Shown here: positions 34,491-42,528 of the stretch, in pieces
Position numbering within the stretch: the stretch's first letter is position 1
Layout of the letters: each line of letters starts with the position of its first letter
Assembly (NCBI GenBank): GCA_963803025.1
Contig: CAWDKZ010000013.1
Location: forward strand, 310,001-374,000
Direction of reading: 5' to 3'
Length of the DNA: 64,000 nucleotides
From: Bog-793 sp963803025
Lineage (GTDB): Bacteria > Actinomycetota > Acidimicrobiia > Acidimicrobiales > Bog-793
Notes under the pieces: generated by a model
What the model was told of the DNA's origin: nothing
The model's input: only the letters and a program-made list of their open reading frames with translations
Database searches by the model: none
Program-made: the position numbers and the translations under genes

Positions 34491-35189
34491 GTGACCGTGA
34501 CGCTGAAACGGATCGATGAATCTCGCCCGAAGATGCCACTTGGTCCGTTCATGCTGTCCCAAGAGTCTCTTGCGGAGATAGCAGAGGATCTCACTGCGTT
34601 AGCCGAGCACGATCCTCCGAAGTGGACATTTACGGCACGGACATCCCAAAAAATGCGGTACGAATCCGACAATCTGTCGGAATTAAGTTCCGTTGTTGGT
34701 CGGATACGCGAATTCGAGATCCACGAATCGCCCTACGGTGCGCTCTTTTTAGTCGAACGCGACGGACGCCCAGGAATCTACACGCCAAGTATGCGTTCTA
34801 ATAAAGCGCTCACCCCGCACGCAAGAGGTGCTCTGCAACAGTTGGCGAATACTCTGCGCCGACATCGACGCCGGTTCTGGTGGCTGATGCGGATGCCCGT
34901 CGTGGCTCCAGCCTTCATGGTGATTGCCGCCGCGAACTTGGCCGCTAGCCGATACGTTCACGGTTCTCTGGCGTCGAATGTGCAAGCTGGTGTTGCAATC
35001 GGCTTAACCGCGATCTTCATCCCGCTCTACGTCTCCGTGTTTCGGGGTTTGACGCGCATCGAAGTGCGTCCTCGCGCGGAAATGGCATGGCAAGCAAGTC
35101 GTGATCCGGTTAGCTGGGTAAGCCTATTCATTGGTGTTGCCGGTCTTATTTTCGCCGTTGCGCTAGCGCTCACCACACACGGCAAGTAG
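34491..35189 (+). CDS. Accessory membrane protein with three C-terminal helices
   Basis: A 232-residue protein with a soluble, mixed-charge N-terminal region (1-125) and three predicted membrane helices (about 128-153, 161-186 and 205-229). I recognise no family. GTG 34491 or GTG 34497 could be the start; a GAGGTGA just upstream favours the second by spacing. GC content and codon use are clearly lower than in the core genes. It lies between the IS21 right end and the right boundary of the putative element. Confidence 0.6.
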   Translation: MTVTLKRIDESRPKMPLGPFMLSQESLAEIAEDLTALAEHDPPKWTFTARTSQKMRYESDNLSELSSVVGRIREFEIHESPYGALFLVERDGRPGIYTPSMRSNKALTPHARGALQQLANTLRRHRRRFWWLMRMPVVAPAFMVIAAANLAASRYVHGSLASNVQAGVAIGLTAIFIPLYVSVFRGLTRIEVRPRAEMAWQASRDPVSWVSLFIGVAGLIFAVALALTTHGK

Positions 35190-35416
35190 CAACACGCTTT
35201 GACGGCTCCGCTGTTTTCAATCGGTGGTGAGGCCGTTGCGCGTACTCGGGGCCGAGAGCCGGGAAAGGAGTGAAACCTAAACTCCAGCCCCGAGCGAGAT
35301 CGGCCGGCCGGTCCGGCTGCCCGTAGCTCCTGCCGGTGTCTGTCGTGGTCACCGGGTCTCAGCCCGCCGTCGGGCAGGCAGGTTGTGTCCGGCACCCGTG
35401 GAGTTATCTACCTCCC

Positions 35417-35433
35417 CCAATACATCACACCGG
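35417..35433 (+). repeat. Right 17-bp direct repeat, touching tRNA-Met
   Basis: Second copy of CCAATACATCACACCGG. The 244 bp between the membrane protein gene and the tRNA hold only this repeat, the inverted repeat at 35405-35416 and no gene I can support. Confidence 0.65.
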
Positions 35434-35506
35434 TGGGGCCGGCAGGGATCGAACCTGCGACGCGAGGATTATGAGTCCCCTGCTCTGACCACTGAGCTAC
35501 GGCCCC
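35434..35506 (-). tRNA. tRNA-Met (CAU anticodon)
   Basis: A 73-nt cloverleaf on the minus strand: acceptor GGGGCCG with CGGCCCC, D-arm GCTC...GAGC, anticodon loop CTCATAA, T-arm GCAGG-TTCGATC-CCTGC and discriminator A. CCA is only partly encoded (CC). A CAU anticodon may be elongator Met or the tRNA-Ile2 that is modified to lysidine; the body looks like elongator Met. Its 3' end touches the direct repeat of the 5-kb element. Confidence 0.92.
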
Positions 35507-35602
35507 TCGCCGGACTTCCAGTTCGACACTCTCTCACCTTTCGGTCCCCGCTCAGCACTGGGTGGCCGGGTGATCCGCCACGACGGACGGCAGGCCGGGC
35601 CC

Positions 35603-36544
35603 TCAAACGGCGCTGTTGCCGAAGAGATTGTCGAAAAGGCCCGTGCTGAGGTATCGCTCGCCGGTGTCGGGCAGGATAACGACGATCGTTTTGCCCGCCA
35701 GTCCCTCCCGTCCGGCGAGCCGCGTTGCCGCACAGAGCGCCGCCCCGCCAGAAACGCCCACGAGAATGCCTTCGGTTCTCGCGAGCTGTCGGGCCGTCTC
35801 CGCGGCTTCGGACCCGCCGATCCGGACAACCTCGTCGTAGACGGCCGTGTCGAGGATCGTCGGCACGAAACCAGCCCCAATGCCCTGGATCCGATGAGGA
35901 GCAGGTGCACCGCCAGACAGGACCGGCGACTCCTCGGGCTCGACCGCGACGACGAGCACCGAAGGATGGCGGCTCTTCAGCACCCGTCCGACGCCGGTGA
36001 TCGTGCCGCCGGTGCCGACTCCGGCGACGAAGGCGTCGACCCCACCTTGGAGGTCGTCCCAGATCTCGAGTGCCGTCGTGCGCTCGTGCACTTCGGGATT
36101 CACCGAGTTCTCGAATTGTTGGGGCATGAACCAGCCGTGCTCGGCGGCAAGCCGGCGCGCCTCCTCGACCGCGCCGCGCATGCCGTCTGGAGCCGGGGTG
36201 AGGACAATACGAGCGCCGTAGGCGCCAATGATCCTCCGCCGTTCGACGCTCATGCTCTCGGGCATCGTGAACACCGCTCCGTAGCCCTTCGCGGCCGCGA
36301 CCATGGCAAGGCCAACGCCCGTGTTGCCACTCGTCGGTTCGACGATCGTGCCGCCCGGCAGTAGCTCGCCGGAGACCTCTGCCGCCTGGATCATCGCCAG
36401 AGCGATGCGGTCCTTGACGCTCCCACCGGGGTTCTCGCTTTCGAGCTTCGCGACAAGCCTCGCCGGGAACTCGGCCCCGAACCGGTGGAGCTCCACGAGC
36501 GGCGTTCGACCGATCAGTTCGGTCACATCGTCATGCAGGGCCAT
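35603..36544 (-). CDS. cysK: Cysteine synthase A (O-acetylserine sulfhydrylase)
   Basis: PLP enzyme that makes cysteine from O-acetylserine and sulfide. The 313 residues include the PLP lysine in NPGGSVKDRIA (Lys44), the substrate loop EPTSGNTGVGLA, the cofactor phosphate loop GVGTGGTITGVGR, and the C-terminal LPDTGERYLSTGLF. The upstream cysE overlaps its start by 14 bp, giving a cysE-cysK operon. Confidence 0.96.
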   Translation of the reverse strand: MALHDDVTELIGRTPLVELHRFGAEFPARLVAKLESENPGGSVKDRIALAMIQAAEVSGELLPGGTIVEPTSGNTGVGLAMVAAAKGYGAVFTMPESMSVERRRIIGAYGARIVLTPAPDGMRGAVEEARRLAAEHGWFMPQQFENSVNPEVHERTTALEIWDDLQGGVDAFVAGVGTGGTITGVGRVLKSRHPSVLVVAVEPEESPVLSGGAPAPHRIQGIGAGFVPTILDTAVYDEVVRIGGSEAAETARQLARTEGILVGVSGGAALCAATRLAGREGLAGKTIVVILPDTGERYLSTGLFDNLFGNSAV

Positions 36545-37137
36545 CGGGTATCTCCTCGGTCTCGCTCGTCATCCAGGCGGCCCGGAGGCGTTCCTCGTCT
36601 GCGAGCTCTTCCTCGCGGGCTCGAGTGAGCGTCACGGAGTGGCCCCGCGCCACGACGACGACGGACCTGGCCGGCACGTCGTCGACGACGAGGGCGTGCG
36701 GACCGATCCGGCAATCGTCGCCGACGACCACGGGACCGAGCACCGAACACCTGACGCCGAGCGTGACGTTGTTGCCGATCGCCGGTGACGTTTCGCGCCC
36801 TTGGCGTCGGCCCACCAGCCGTGGCCGCCGAGGGTCACGCCGTGGTACAGCATCACGTCGTCGCCGATGACCGCCGTCTCGCCGATGACGACGCCCGCAC
36901 CGTGATCGATGAGGCACCGCCTGTCGATCGCCGCCCCGGGATGGATCTCGATCCCCGTGCAGAACCGCGCGAGCTGGGATACGAGGCGCCCGAAGGAAGG
37001 CACGTGCGCCTTCCGGAGCGCGGGGCGGGCCGGTACGACCAGATCGCCCAGATGCCCTGGTAGAGGATGAGCTCGAGCGCGTGCACAACGTGCAGCGCCG
37101 GATCCTTGCGGTAGGCGACCTTCAGGCTGTCGAACAC
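36531..37137 (-). pseudogene. cysE: Serine O-acetyltransferase, two single-base frameshifts as read
   Basis: The gene runs from GTG 37137 through three frames: MFDSLKVAYRKDPALHVVHA to SYRPA, then VPSFGRLVSQLARFCTGIEI with the left-handed beta-helix repeats IDHGAGVVIGETAVIG and YHGVTLGG, then AIGNNVTLGVRCSVLGPVVV to the stop. Breaks lie near 37020-37030 (GC-rich run) and 36782-36785 (C run); one added base at each restores a 202-residue CysE. The enzyme acetylates serine for CysK. A 13-codon upstream ORF (37163-37122) with one Cys codon overlaps the start. Confidence 0.75.
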
Positions 37138-37530
37138 CGTCGAGTCTCGATCGCCGGTTGCATCGTCACATCCTGACCGTACCGGTTCCGACCCCAGCTG
37201 GGGAGAATTCGCCCGACGACGGCAAGCGGAGTTCTCGCGCAGCGACCCTGGTGGTTGGGTCTGTGGCGCGGCGACGCTGACCAGGCATCGCTCTTTGCCG
37301 CTGATCCGAGTGCTTTCGCGCAGAGGCAGCTGTTGCCATTATGGTCGGCATTCCTGCGCGGCGGGCCGACGGCCGTGACACCCGCCACCCGGGAAGGCAT
37401 TGTTGCGGCGTGGCGCGCTGCAGATCGCGCGAACCCGCGGAAAGGAGTACGACGCCACGTCCCACGAGCCGACCCAACTCACTTGTCGGGCGGCGCGAGT
37501 CTCGGGCAAAGCACGGGCCATCTCGCGGGG
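37138..37530. other. Intergenic region between cysE and the LacI regulator
   Basis: Open frames exist on both strands (the longest on the plus strand from 37255), but none shows a recognisable family, ribosome binding site or convincing coding pattern. A minus-strand TACGGT box near 37180 could be the cysE -10. Otherwise I see nothing. Confidence 0.4.
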
Positions 37531-38589
37531 CTAGAACGCGTCGGCGGTGCTCAGTCGATCCACGAACTTCGGGAGCACCGGTGGGCTCGATCTCGCGTTG
37601 CCGGTGGCGAGAGCTTCAAGCAGCAGGCTCACGCTGCGTCGCCCGAGGTCCTCGAAGTCCTGGCGGATCGTGGTCAGCGGCGGGTCGTAGAAGGCCGCCT
37701 CCGGGACGTCGTCGAATCCGACGACGCTGACGTCGTCGGGGATGCGTCTCCCGGCCTGCTTCATGGCAAGCATTAGGCCGAGAGCCATCTGGTCGTTCGC
37801 GACGAACACCGCCGTCACATCCCGGTTACGCGCGAGTTCGACACCTGCTCGCCACCCAGACGCGGAGCTCCAGTCGCCGCGGAGCACGGGTGGTGCCGGC
37901 GCCCCGACCGCCGCGAGAGCCGAACGCCATCCGACGAGTCGTCCATTCGCGTCGTCCCAGTCATTGGGACCCGCGACATGCCAGACGGTGCGGTGCCCAC
38001 GGAGCAGCAGATGCTCTGTTGCGTGCCGACCGCCCCCTTCCTGGTCGGCTCCCGCCGTTGGCAACCCGCTCCGAGACGATCCGCTCGCCACCACCATGGG
38101 TACGCCCATCCTGCGGTCCTTCAGCGCCTGGAGCGACGAGACACGAGGGGCAACGACGACGAGCCCCTCGACCGACTGTGCGACGAGCGAGTCGACGACC
38201 TCTTGGATCGAGTGCGCGTCGATGTTCTTGACGATCGCGATGCTGACGAAATACCCAGCATTACGCGCTGCTTGCTCCACCCCGGCCACGCTCGCTGCCT
38301 GACCATAGAGGGTCGCGTCGAACGCGACGATCCCAATCGTCTGCGAATGACGCGTCACGAGCGCCCGCGCTGCGAGGTTGCGCCGGTAGTCGAGCTTGAC
38401 TATCGCAGCGAGCACGCGCTCGCGTGTCTCCGACCGGACGGACGGGTGGTGGTTGAGCACGCGGGAGACCGTCATCGACGAGACGTGGGCGATGCGGGCC
38501 ACGTCGGACATCGTCGGCGATGCCAGCGCCGACCGGGGGCCACGTCTGCGTGTCCCGTTTCGTTCAGCTGGCGATTCGTGCTCGATCAT
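37531..38589 (-). CDS. LacI/GalR-family transcriptional regulator
   Basis: A 352-residue repressor: a helix-turn-helix at about 27-50 (TMSDVARIAHVSSMTVSRVLN) followed by a periplasmic-binding-fold sensor domain (about 80-345) with typical segments IGIVAFDATLYGQ, HRTVWHVAGP, AVFVANDQMALGLMLAMK and DVSVVGFDDVPEAAFYDPPLTTIRQ (split across motif ends). ATG 38589 was chosen; ATG 38655 in the same frame is possible. It points away from the sugar ABC transporter cluster 2.3 kb off, whose lac-like operator makes it a plausible target. The effector is unknown. Confidence 0.88.
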   Translation of the reverse strand: MIEHESPAERNGTRRRGPRSALASPTMSDVARIAHVSSMTVSRVLNHHPSVRSETRERVLAAIVKLDYRRNLAARALVTRHSQTIGIVAFDATLYGQAASVAGVEQAARNAGYFVSIAIVKNIDAHSIQEVVDSLVAQSVEGLVVVAPRVSSLQALKDRRMGVPMVVASGSSRSGLPTAGADQEGGGRHATEHLLLRGHRTVWHVAGPNDWDDANGRLVGWRSALAAVGAPAPPVLRGDWSSASGWRAGVELARNRDVTAVFVANDQMALGLMLAMKQAGRRIPDDVSVVGFDDVPEAAFYDPPLTTIRQDFEDLGRRSVSLLLEALATGNARSSPPVLPKFVDRLSTADAF

Positions 38590-38646
38590 CGAATCATTCA
38601 ACTCGATCTCGATCGCCTCAGTGGGCTGCCTGTCGAATGCTGTTAG

Positions 38647-38680
38647 CGTAATCATTCTACCGTCACTCATCGTGATTACG
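38647..38680. promoter_or_regulatory. Inverted-repeat operator upstream of the LacI-family gene
   Basis: CGTAATCA (38647-38654) and TGATTACG (38673-38680) are perfect inverse copies 18 bp apart. They bracket a minus-strand TAGAAT -10-like box, placing them around the regulator's own promoter. Autoregulation is inferred. Confidence 0.4.
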
Positions 38681-39046
38681 AGCGCGGTCCTGTGCAGGGT
38701 GGTCGCGTTTCGTCCGGAGAAACGATCGCGGCCGGTGGAGCACGTCCACGGCGGCTTCGAAGGATCGCGACAGACTCTCGGTAGTTCGATGATGCTTCTT
38801 CGATTCAACTGGGGAGTTCGAGATAGTCCCGCGCAGGACGTTCGACCGGAAGAGGTTCAACCGGTGGCTGAGAGCGCGGGACCTTGGTCGAGAGATGCCG
38901 AATGTACTGTTGCGGGCGGCCAGTGAGTCCTTCGCGCCCAGACTTGCCTCGCCGAGGCTTCGGGCAGACACCGCGGCCGTTTCGTATCGTTCAGAGCTCC
39001 CGATAATGCTGGCTCAGGATGTGTCTGCCGACTTCGACCGTGAACG
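38681..39046. other. Gap with no supported gene
   Basis: Open frames are short and lack family similarity or ribosome binding sites. Codon pattern is not convincing on either strand. Possibly decayed sequence. Confidence 0.35.
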
Positions 39047-39514
39047 TTACGGTCGAGATGTCGCCGGACTTGTACTCGTTGTTGTGCTAGGACTTGTCGC
39101 AGATACCCACAGGCTGTTCCACACATACTTCTTGCCCCGATTAGGCAGGATGGTTCCGTCGATCTCGCCGAGCTCGATTCCGCGCGAGTCGTAGACGAAA
39201 CAGTTGAACTGTTGGCCTGGCTTCCATGCCGTGCCCATGAAGCAGCGTGTCGATTTCGCGGAAGCCACGCCAAAACCGCGAGATGTCCTAGAGCGGACCT
39301 GCTGTTCGACGCGTGCCTCGAATTGAGTGAGCGTTATGCCAGCCGGGAGGCCGCTCGGCGCTGTGTTCGAATTCGTCAACAAGAACTTGATCGACAACGC
39401 TGCCACGTCGGCGATCACGACCACGACAACGACGAGGATGAACACCCATTGGCGGTTCTTTCGTCTCGACGCGGTCGCGCGACCAGAATCTCCTTCGTTC
39501 TGAACTCCGTCCAT
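39047..39514 (-). CDS. Single-span membrane protein with DUF4333-like outer domain
   Basis: A 155-residue protein: basic cytoplasmic N terminus (RRKNRQ), one hydrophobic helix (about 26-48, WVFILVVVVVVIADVAALSI), then an extracellular domain with two cysteines (TRCFMGTAWKPGQQFNCFVYD). The spacing of Cys, Phe and a following Gly strand resembles DUF4333 domains of actinobacterial envelope proteins. ATG 39514 has GGAG/GGAGAG upstream. The C terminus is Ser/Thr-rich. Function unknown; no operon partner. Confidence 0.6.
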   Translation of the reverse strand: MDGVQNEGDSGRATASRRKNRQWVFILVVVVVVIADVAALSIKFLLTNSNTAPSGLPAGITLTQFEARVEQQVRSRTSRGFGVASAKSTRCFMGTAWKPGQQFNCFVYDSRGIELGEIDGTILPNRGKKYVWNSLWVSATSPSTTTSTSPATSRP

Positions 39515-40731
39515 CTCTCCACTCCCTGAGACGCGTACGCCCGAAGATGACACGCCGAAGACAGATTGCGTCGTCGCCCGCCGCGTTCCTCCGCTGGCCA
39601 GGTGTCGCCAGTTTAGGGACAACGACCGACCGCTGCGAAAGGTGATCCCTGCGTCGGCGATGCGTCATCGGATGCGAATCCCGACGCCGCTCGCATCTCG
39701 ACATCGGTCAGCAGGAACCATGACGTCCCGCGCATCGCAGGTGACTGGAAGAGCCACGGTCTCTCTGTGAGCGGTTGTGGTCGCCGGGTGTCTCGTTCTA
39801 TCCGTGTGCCTTGCTCATGTGCCTTTGATCAAATCCGGTCTCACAACCTGCGGGCTTCAGTCGAGCTGACATCCGGAATTGATGAGGAGCCAGACGAGAT
39901 CCGAAGCGGCGACGACGGCCGTCGAGCCGGTGACTGACGAAGTCTGCGGGATCTCTGCGCAGGGCCTCGCCAACTCGGCGCAACGGGCTCCGACGGCTTC
40001 GCTGACCGCCCGGCGAGCGCACTCTCCTCACGGGCGGTTCAGCAACACTTCCTGCTCGTCGACGAATGCCTCGACCCCTCGCTCTCATCCAATTCGACTT
40101 TGTAGTCTCGCCGCGATCCCACGACGATCGGGTGCTTAGGATGGAGTGGCGGACGATTGGTTCAACCTCAGTCGCGCGACAGCGGAGCTTCGCACTCACG
40201 GTGGCGAACACGGGCGACCAATCGGCGATCTCGCTCAATCTCGCAAGCACGCAGCAACTTTGTTTGGGCCTTGGTTTCAGGTTTTTGTTACGTCATGCCA
40301 ACGAGCAGTGCGTCGCTCACCGATGAGAGCGGTCGGTGACCTGTAGCGTAGCGTGCCGGAATCTACTGGCACGCCGAAGGCAGGGGAAGGTCGCACGGGC
40401 CGGGTTCTTGGCGAATGGTGCCGACGAGCCAGTCGGAGTCCGCGTCGATCGATCGGACGATCGCGATCGAACCAGGGGACCTTTCGACCGTCCTGAGGTG
40501 CGTCGGTGCCGAGGGACCGTTGCGCAGGAGACTTTTCGTTTTCGTTACTAATCACCAGCCCAACGTGTTGCCGGGCGGGTTTGACGCGCGTTGACCGAGG
40601 TCAGCTGGGGCGACCGACCGGGCGTTCGACCCTTGCTTGTCATTCGGCATGTCAGTAACGTGACGCCGTGGCGACCGGCGAAACCAGGTGTTAATGATTT
40701 CAGGCGCGTTCCTAAGGGCGTTCCGTGGCCC
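39515..40731. other. 1.2-kb region with no supported gene
   Basis: Frames on both strands are Arg/Ser-rich and look like shadows of non-coding GC-rich DNA. None shows a family, start signal or coupling. The part up to about 40400 could be decayed coding sequence. The right end passes into the palindromic control region of the sugar transporter. Confidence 0.35.
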
Positions 40732-40791
40732 GCGTTTCCGGTCGCGGAAACGCATCGGTTTCATCATCCCTGGCATCTCGGAAACCGATGC
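40732..40791. promoter_or_regulatory. Two interlocking palindromes upstream of the sugar ABC operon
   Basis: GCGTTTCCG (40732-40740) and CGGAAACGC (40745-40753) form a 9-bp palindrome with a 4-bp centre. GCATCGGTTTC (40752-40762) and GAAACCGATGC (40781-40791) form an 11-bp perfect inverted repeat with 18 bp between. The half-sites share GGTTTC/GAAAC cores. This looks like a multi-site operator or a strong RNA structure. Confidence 0.5.
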
Positions 40792-40901
40792 CAGTGGAGC
40801 GCTCTCTGCGGCGGTCATCCTGGGCAACACGGGCTGAGTTTGTGATGAGGTAGTGGGTCATCTTCAATTGTCCTCTGGGAGCATTGTTTTATGAGCGGAA
40901 A

Positions 40902-40917
40902 TGTGAGCGCTATCACG
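40902..40917. promoter_or_regulatory. lac-like operator TGTGAGCGCTATCACG
   Basis: TGTGAGCGCTATCACG closely resembles the ideal lac operator core (TGTGAGCGCTCACA) and lies 53 bp before the ABC ATPase start. It fits control by a LacI-family protein such as the one at 37531-38589. Confidence 0.45.
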
Positions 40918-41041
40918 AGTGGCGTGAGCAGGCTGTCAGGCCGCCGTTACCTAGGCGCTGAGTGCTTTTATGCTTGAAGTTGAAGATGTGAGTGCCGTTG
41001 CGACTTCCGTGACAAAGCTGGAGGGCAAGCGTTACGTGGGC
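40903..41041 (+). repeat. Diverged tandem duplication at the start of the sugar ABC ATPase
   Basis: Segments 40903-40956 and 40988-41041 (54 bp each, offset 85 bp) are about 65% identical. Translated, each in its own frame, they give VSAITSGVSRLSGRRYLG and VSAVATSVTKLEGKRYVG. The first belongs to a 28-codon frame from ATG 40891; the second is the N terminus of the ATPase. Confidence 0.45.
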
Positions 41042-42528
41042 TCGTCGCTCACGAAGTCCTTCGACGGCGCTGTTGTCCTCCACGACGCGACGGTGACTTT
41101 CGAACCGGGTGAGATTCACTCCATCATCGGCGAGAACGGTGCCGGGAAGTCCACCCTCGTAAAGATCCTGTCCGGCGTCTACCAACCGGACTCGGGGACG
41201 CTCGCCTTGGGGGGGAGCGACTTATCGGGCTCAATCCGCACGGTGCTCAGCAACGCGGGATCTACCTCGTTCCGCAAGAGCCGTCGTTGATGGCCTCTCT
41301 GTCCGTCACCGAGAATCTCTTCGTCGGTATCCTGCGGCGCGCGCGGTTCCGTTTCTTTGTTGACTGGAAGTCCATGCGCCGCGAGGCATCGGGCTTCTTG
41401 AACCGAGTCGGCCTCGACATCGACCCGGAGATGCGCGCCGAGGAACTGAGTGTCGCCCAGCAGCAACTCGTGGAGTGTGCCCGTGCTCTCGTGCACCGCT
41501 GCCAGGTGATCTTCTTTGACGAGCCGACTTCACCGCTTACGGAGCATGAGGCGGACACCCTCTTCGAGGTGATGAGGAGCCTGCGTGAGAGTGATTTCAC
41601 CCTGGGCTTCATCAGTCACCGTCTTGACGAGGTGCTTGCCGTCAGTGACCGGTTGACGGTGTTACGCGACGGCAAGATTGTGATGAGGGAGGCCCGCGCC
41701 CAGTACTCACGACCCGCGGTCGTCTCCGCCATGGTGGGCCGGGAGATCGTGACCCGGGTGCGCGAGCGCGGTACGCGGGACTTGACTGCTAGCAAGGAAA
41801 TGCTCGCGGTGAAGGATCTGACCTCGGAACCCTATTTCCGCGACGTCAGTTTCACTCTACGCGTGGGCGAGATTCTTGGTCTGGGCGGGCTCGTCGGTAG
41901 TGGCCGCACCGAGATTGCCGAGACGATCTACGGTCTCCGCTCGGCCGAGCGGGGGAGGGTCGAGGTGGAGGGCGTTGCGCTGGCGCATCGCACTCCCCGG
42001 GATTGCGTCGATGCCGGTCTCATCTACCTGCCCGAGGATCGCGGCAGGCACGGGATATTTGCCGAGGTTGAGGTGACCCGCAACGTGACCGCCGGGGTCA
42101 TCCACCGCCTCCCGGGGCGGGGTCCGCTGTTGCGACCGGCGGCGGAGCGTCGAATGGCGGAGGAGGCCACGAAAACGACGGCGGTCCGCATGCCTTCGAT
42201 CGACGCATTGATGAAGACCCTTTCGGGAGGGAACCAACAGAGATCGATGTTGGCACGTTGGCTCCTCGCTGAGCCGAAGGTGGCCATCTTCGACGAGCCC
42301 ACTCGGGGAGTCGACGTCGGGGCAAAGGATGATATCTGGACCTTGGTAAACAAACTGGCCCATGAAGGGCTGGCTTGCCTGTTGATCTCCTCTGAGCTCA
42401 CGGAGCTAACCGTGATATGTGACCGTGTCTTGGTGATCTACGAGGGCTCTGTCGTGGGTGAACTTTCCGGAGACGACATCACCGATGCGCGGTTGGGAGC
42501 CATGGTGGTAGGGCCGGTGGCCCGATGA
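40970..42528 (+). pseudogene. Sugar ABC transporter ATPase (RbsA/LsrA type), frameshifted in a G7 run
   Basis: A two-cassette sugar-import ATPase. The first frame codes SSLTKSFDGAVVLHDATV and Walker A IGENGAGKSTLVKILSG, then breaks at seven Gs (41209-41215). The next frame continues ERLIGLNPHGAQQRGIYLVP and runs to 42528 with Walker B IFFDEPTSPL, the second domain and the motif LSGGNQQRSMLARWL. One added G rejoins about 519 residues. It overlaps the permease start by 4 bp (ATGA). The frameshift could be a read error, true decay or phase variation. Confidence 0.8.

Larger units (their letters stand above)
30351..35433. mobile_element. Putative 5-kb integrated element next to tRNA-Met
   Basis: A perfect 17-bp direct repeat CCAATACATCACACCGG occurs at 30351-30367 and 35417-35433. 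Just inside are 12-bp inverted repeats, GGGAGGTAGATA (30366-30377) and TATCTACCTCCC (35405-35416). The right copy touches the 3' end of tRNA-Met. The interior is AT-richer than its surroundings and carries an HNH-like gene, a truncated PIN-like gene, an IS21-family element and a membrane protein. No integrase or transposase other than the IS21 pair is present, so the mechanism is unknown and the element may be non-autonomous. Confidence 0.5.

Noticed and set aside
37255..37776. Plus-strand gene between cysE and the LacI regulator
   Set aside because: No family, no ribosome binding site, and it runs antisense into the regulator gene.
39798..40250. 150-codon minus-strand gene
   Set aside because: Arg-rich composition with no family and no ribosome binding site; looks non-coding or decayed.
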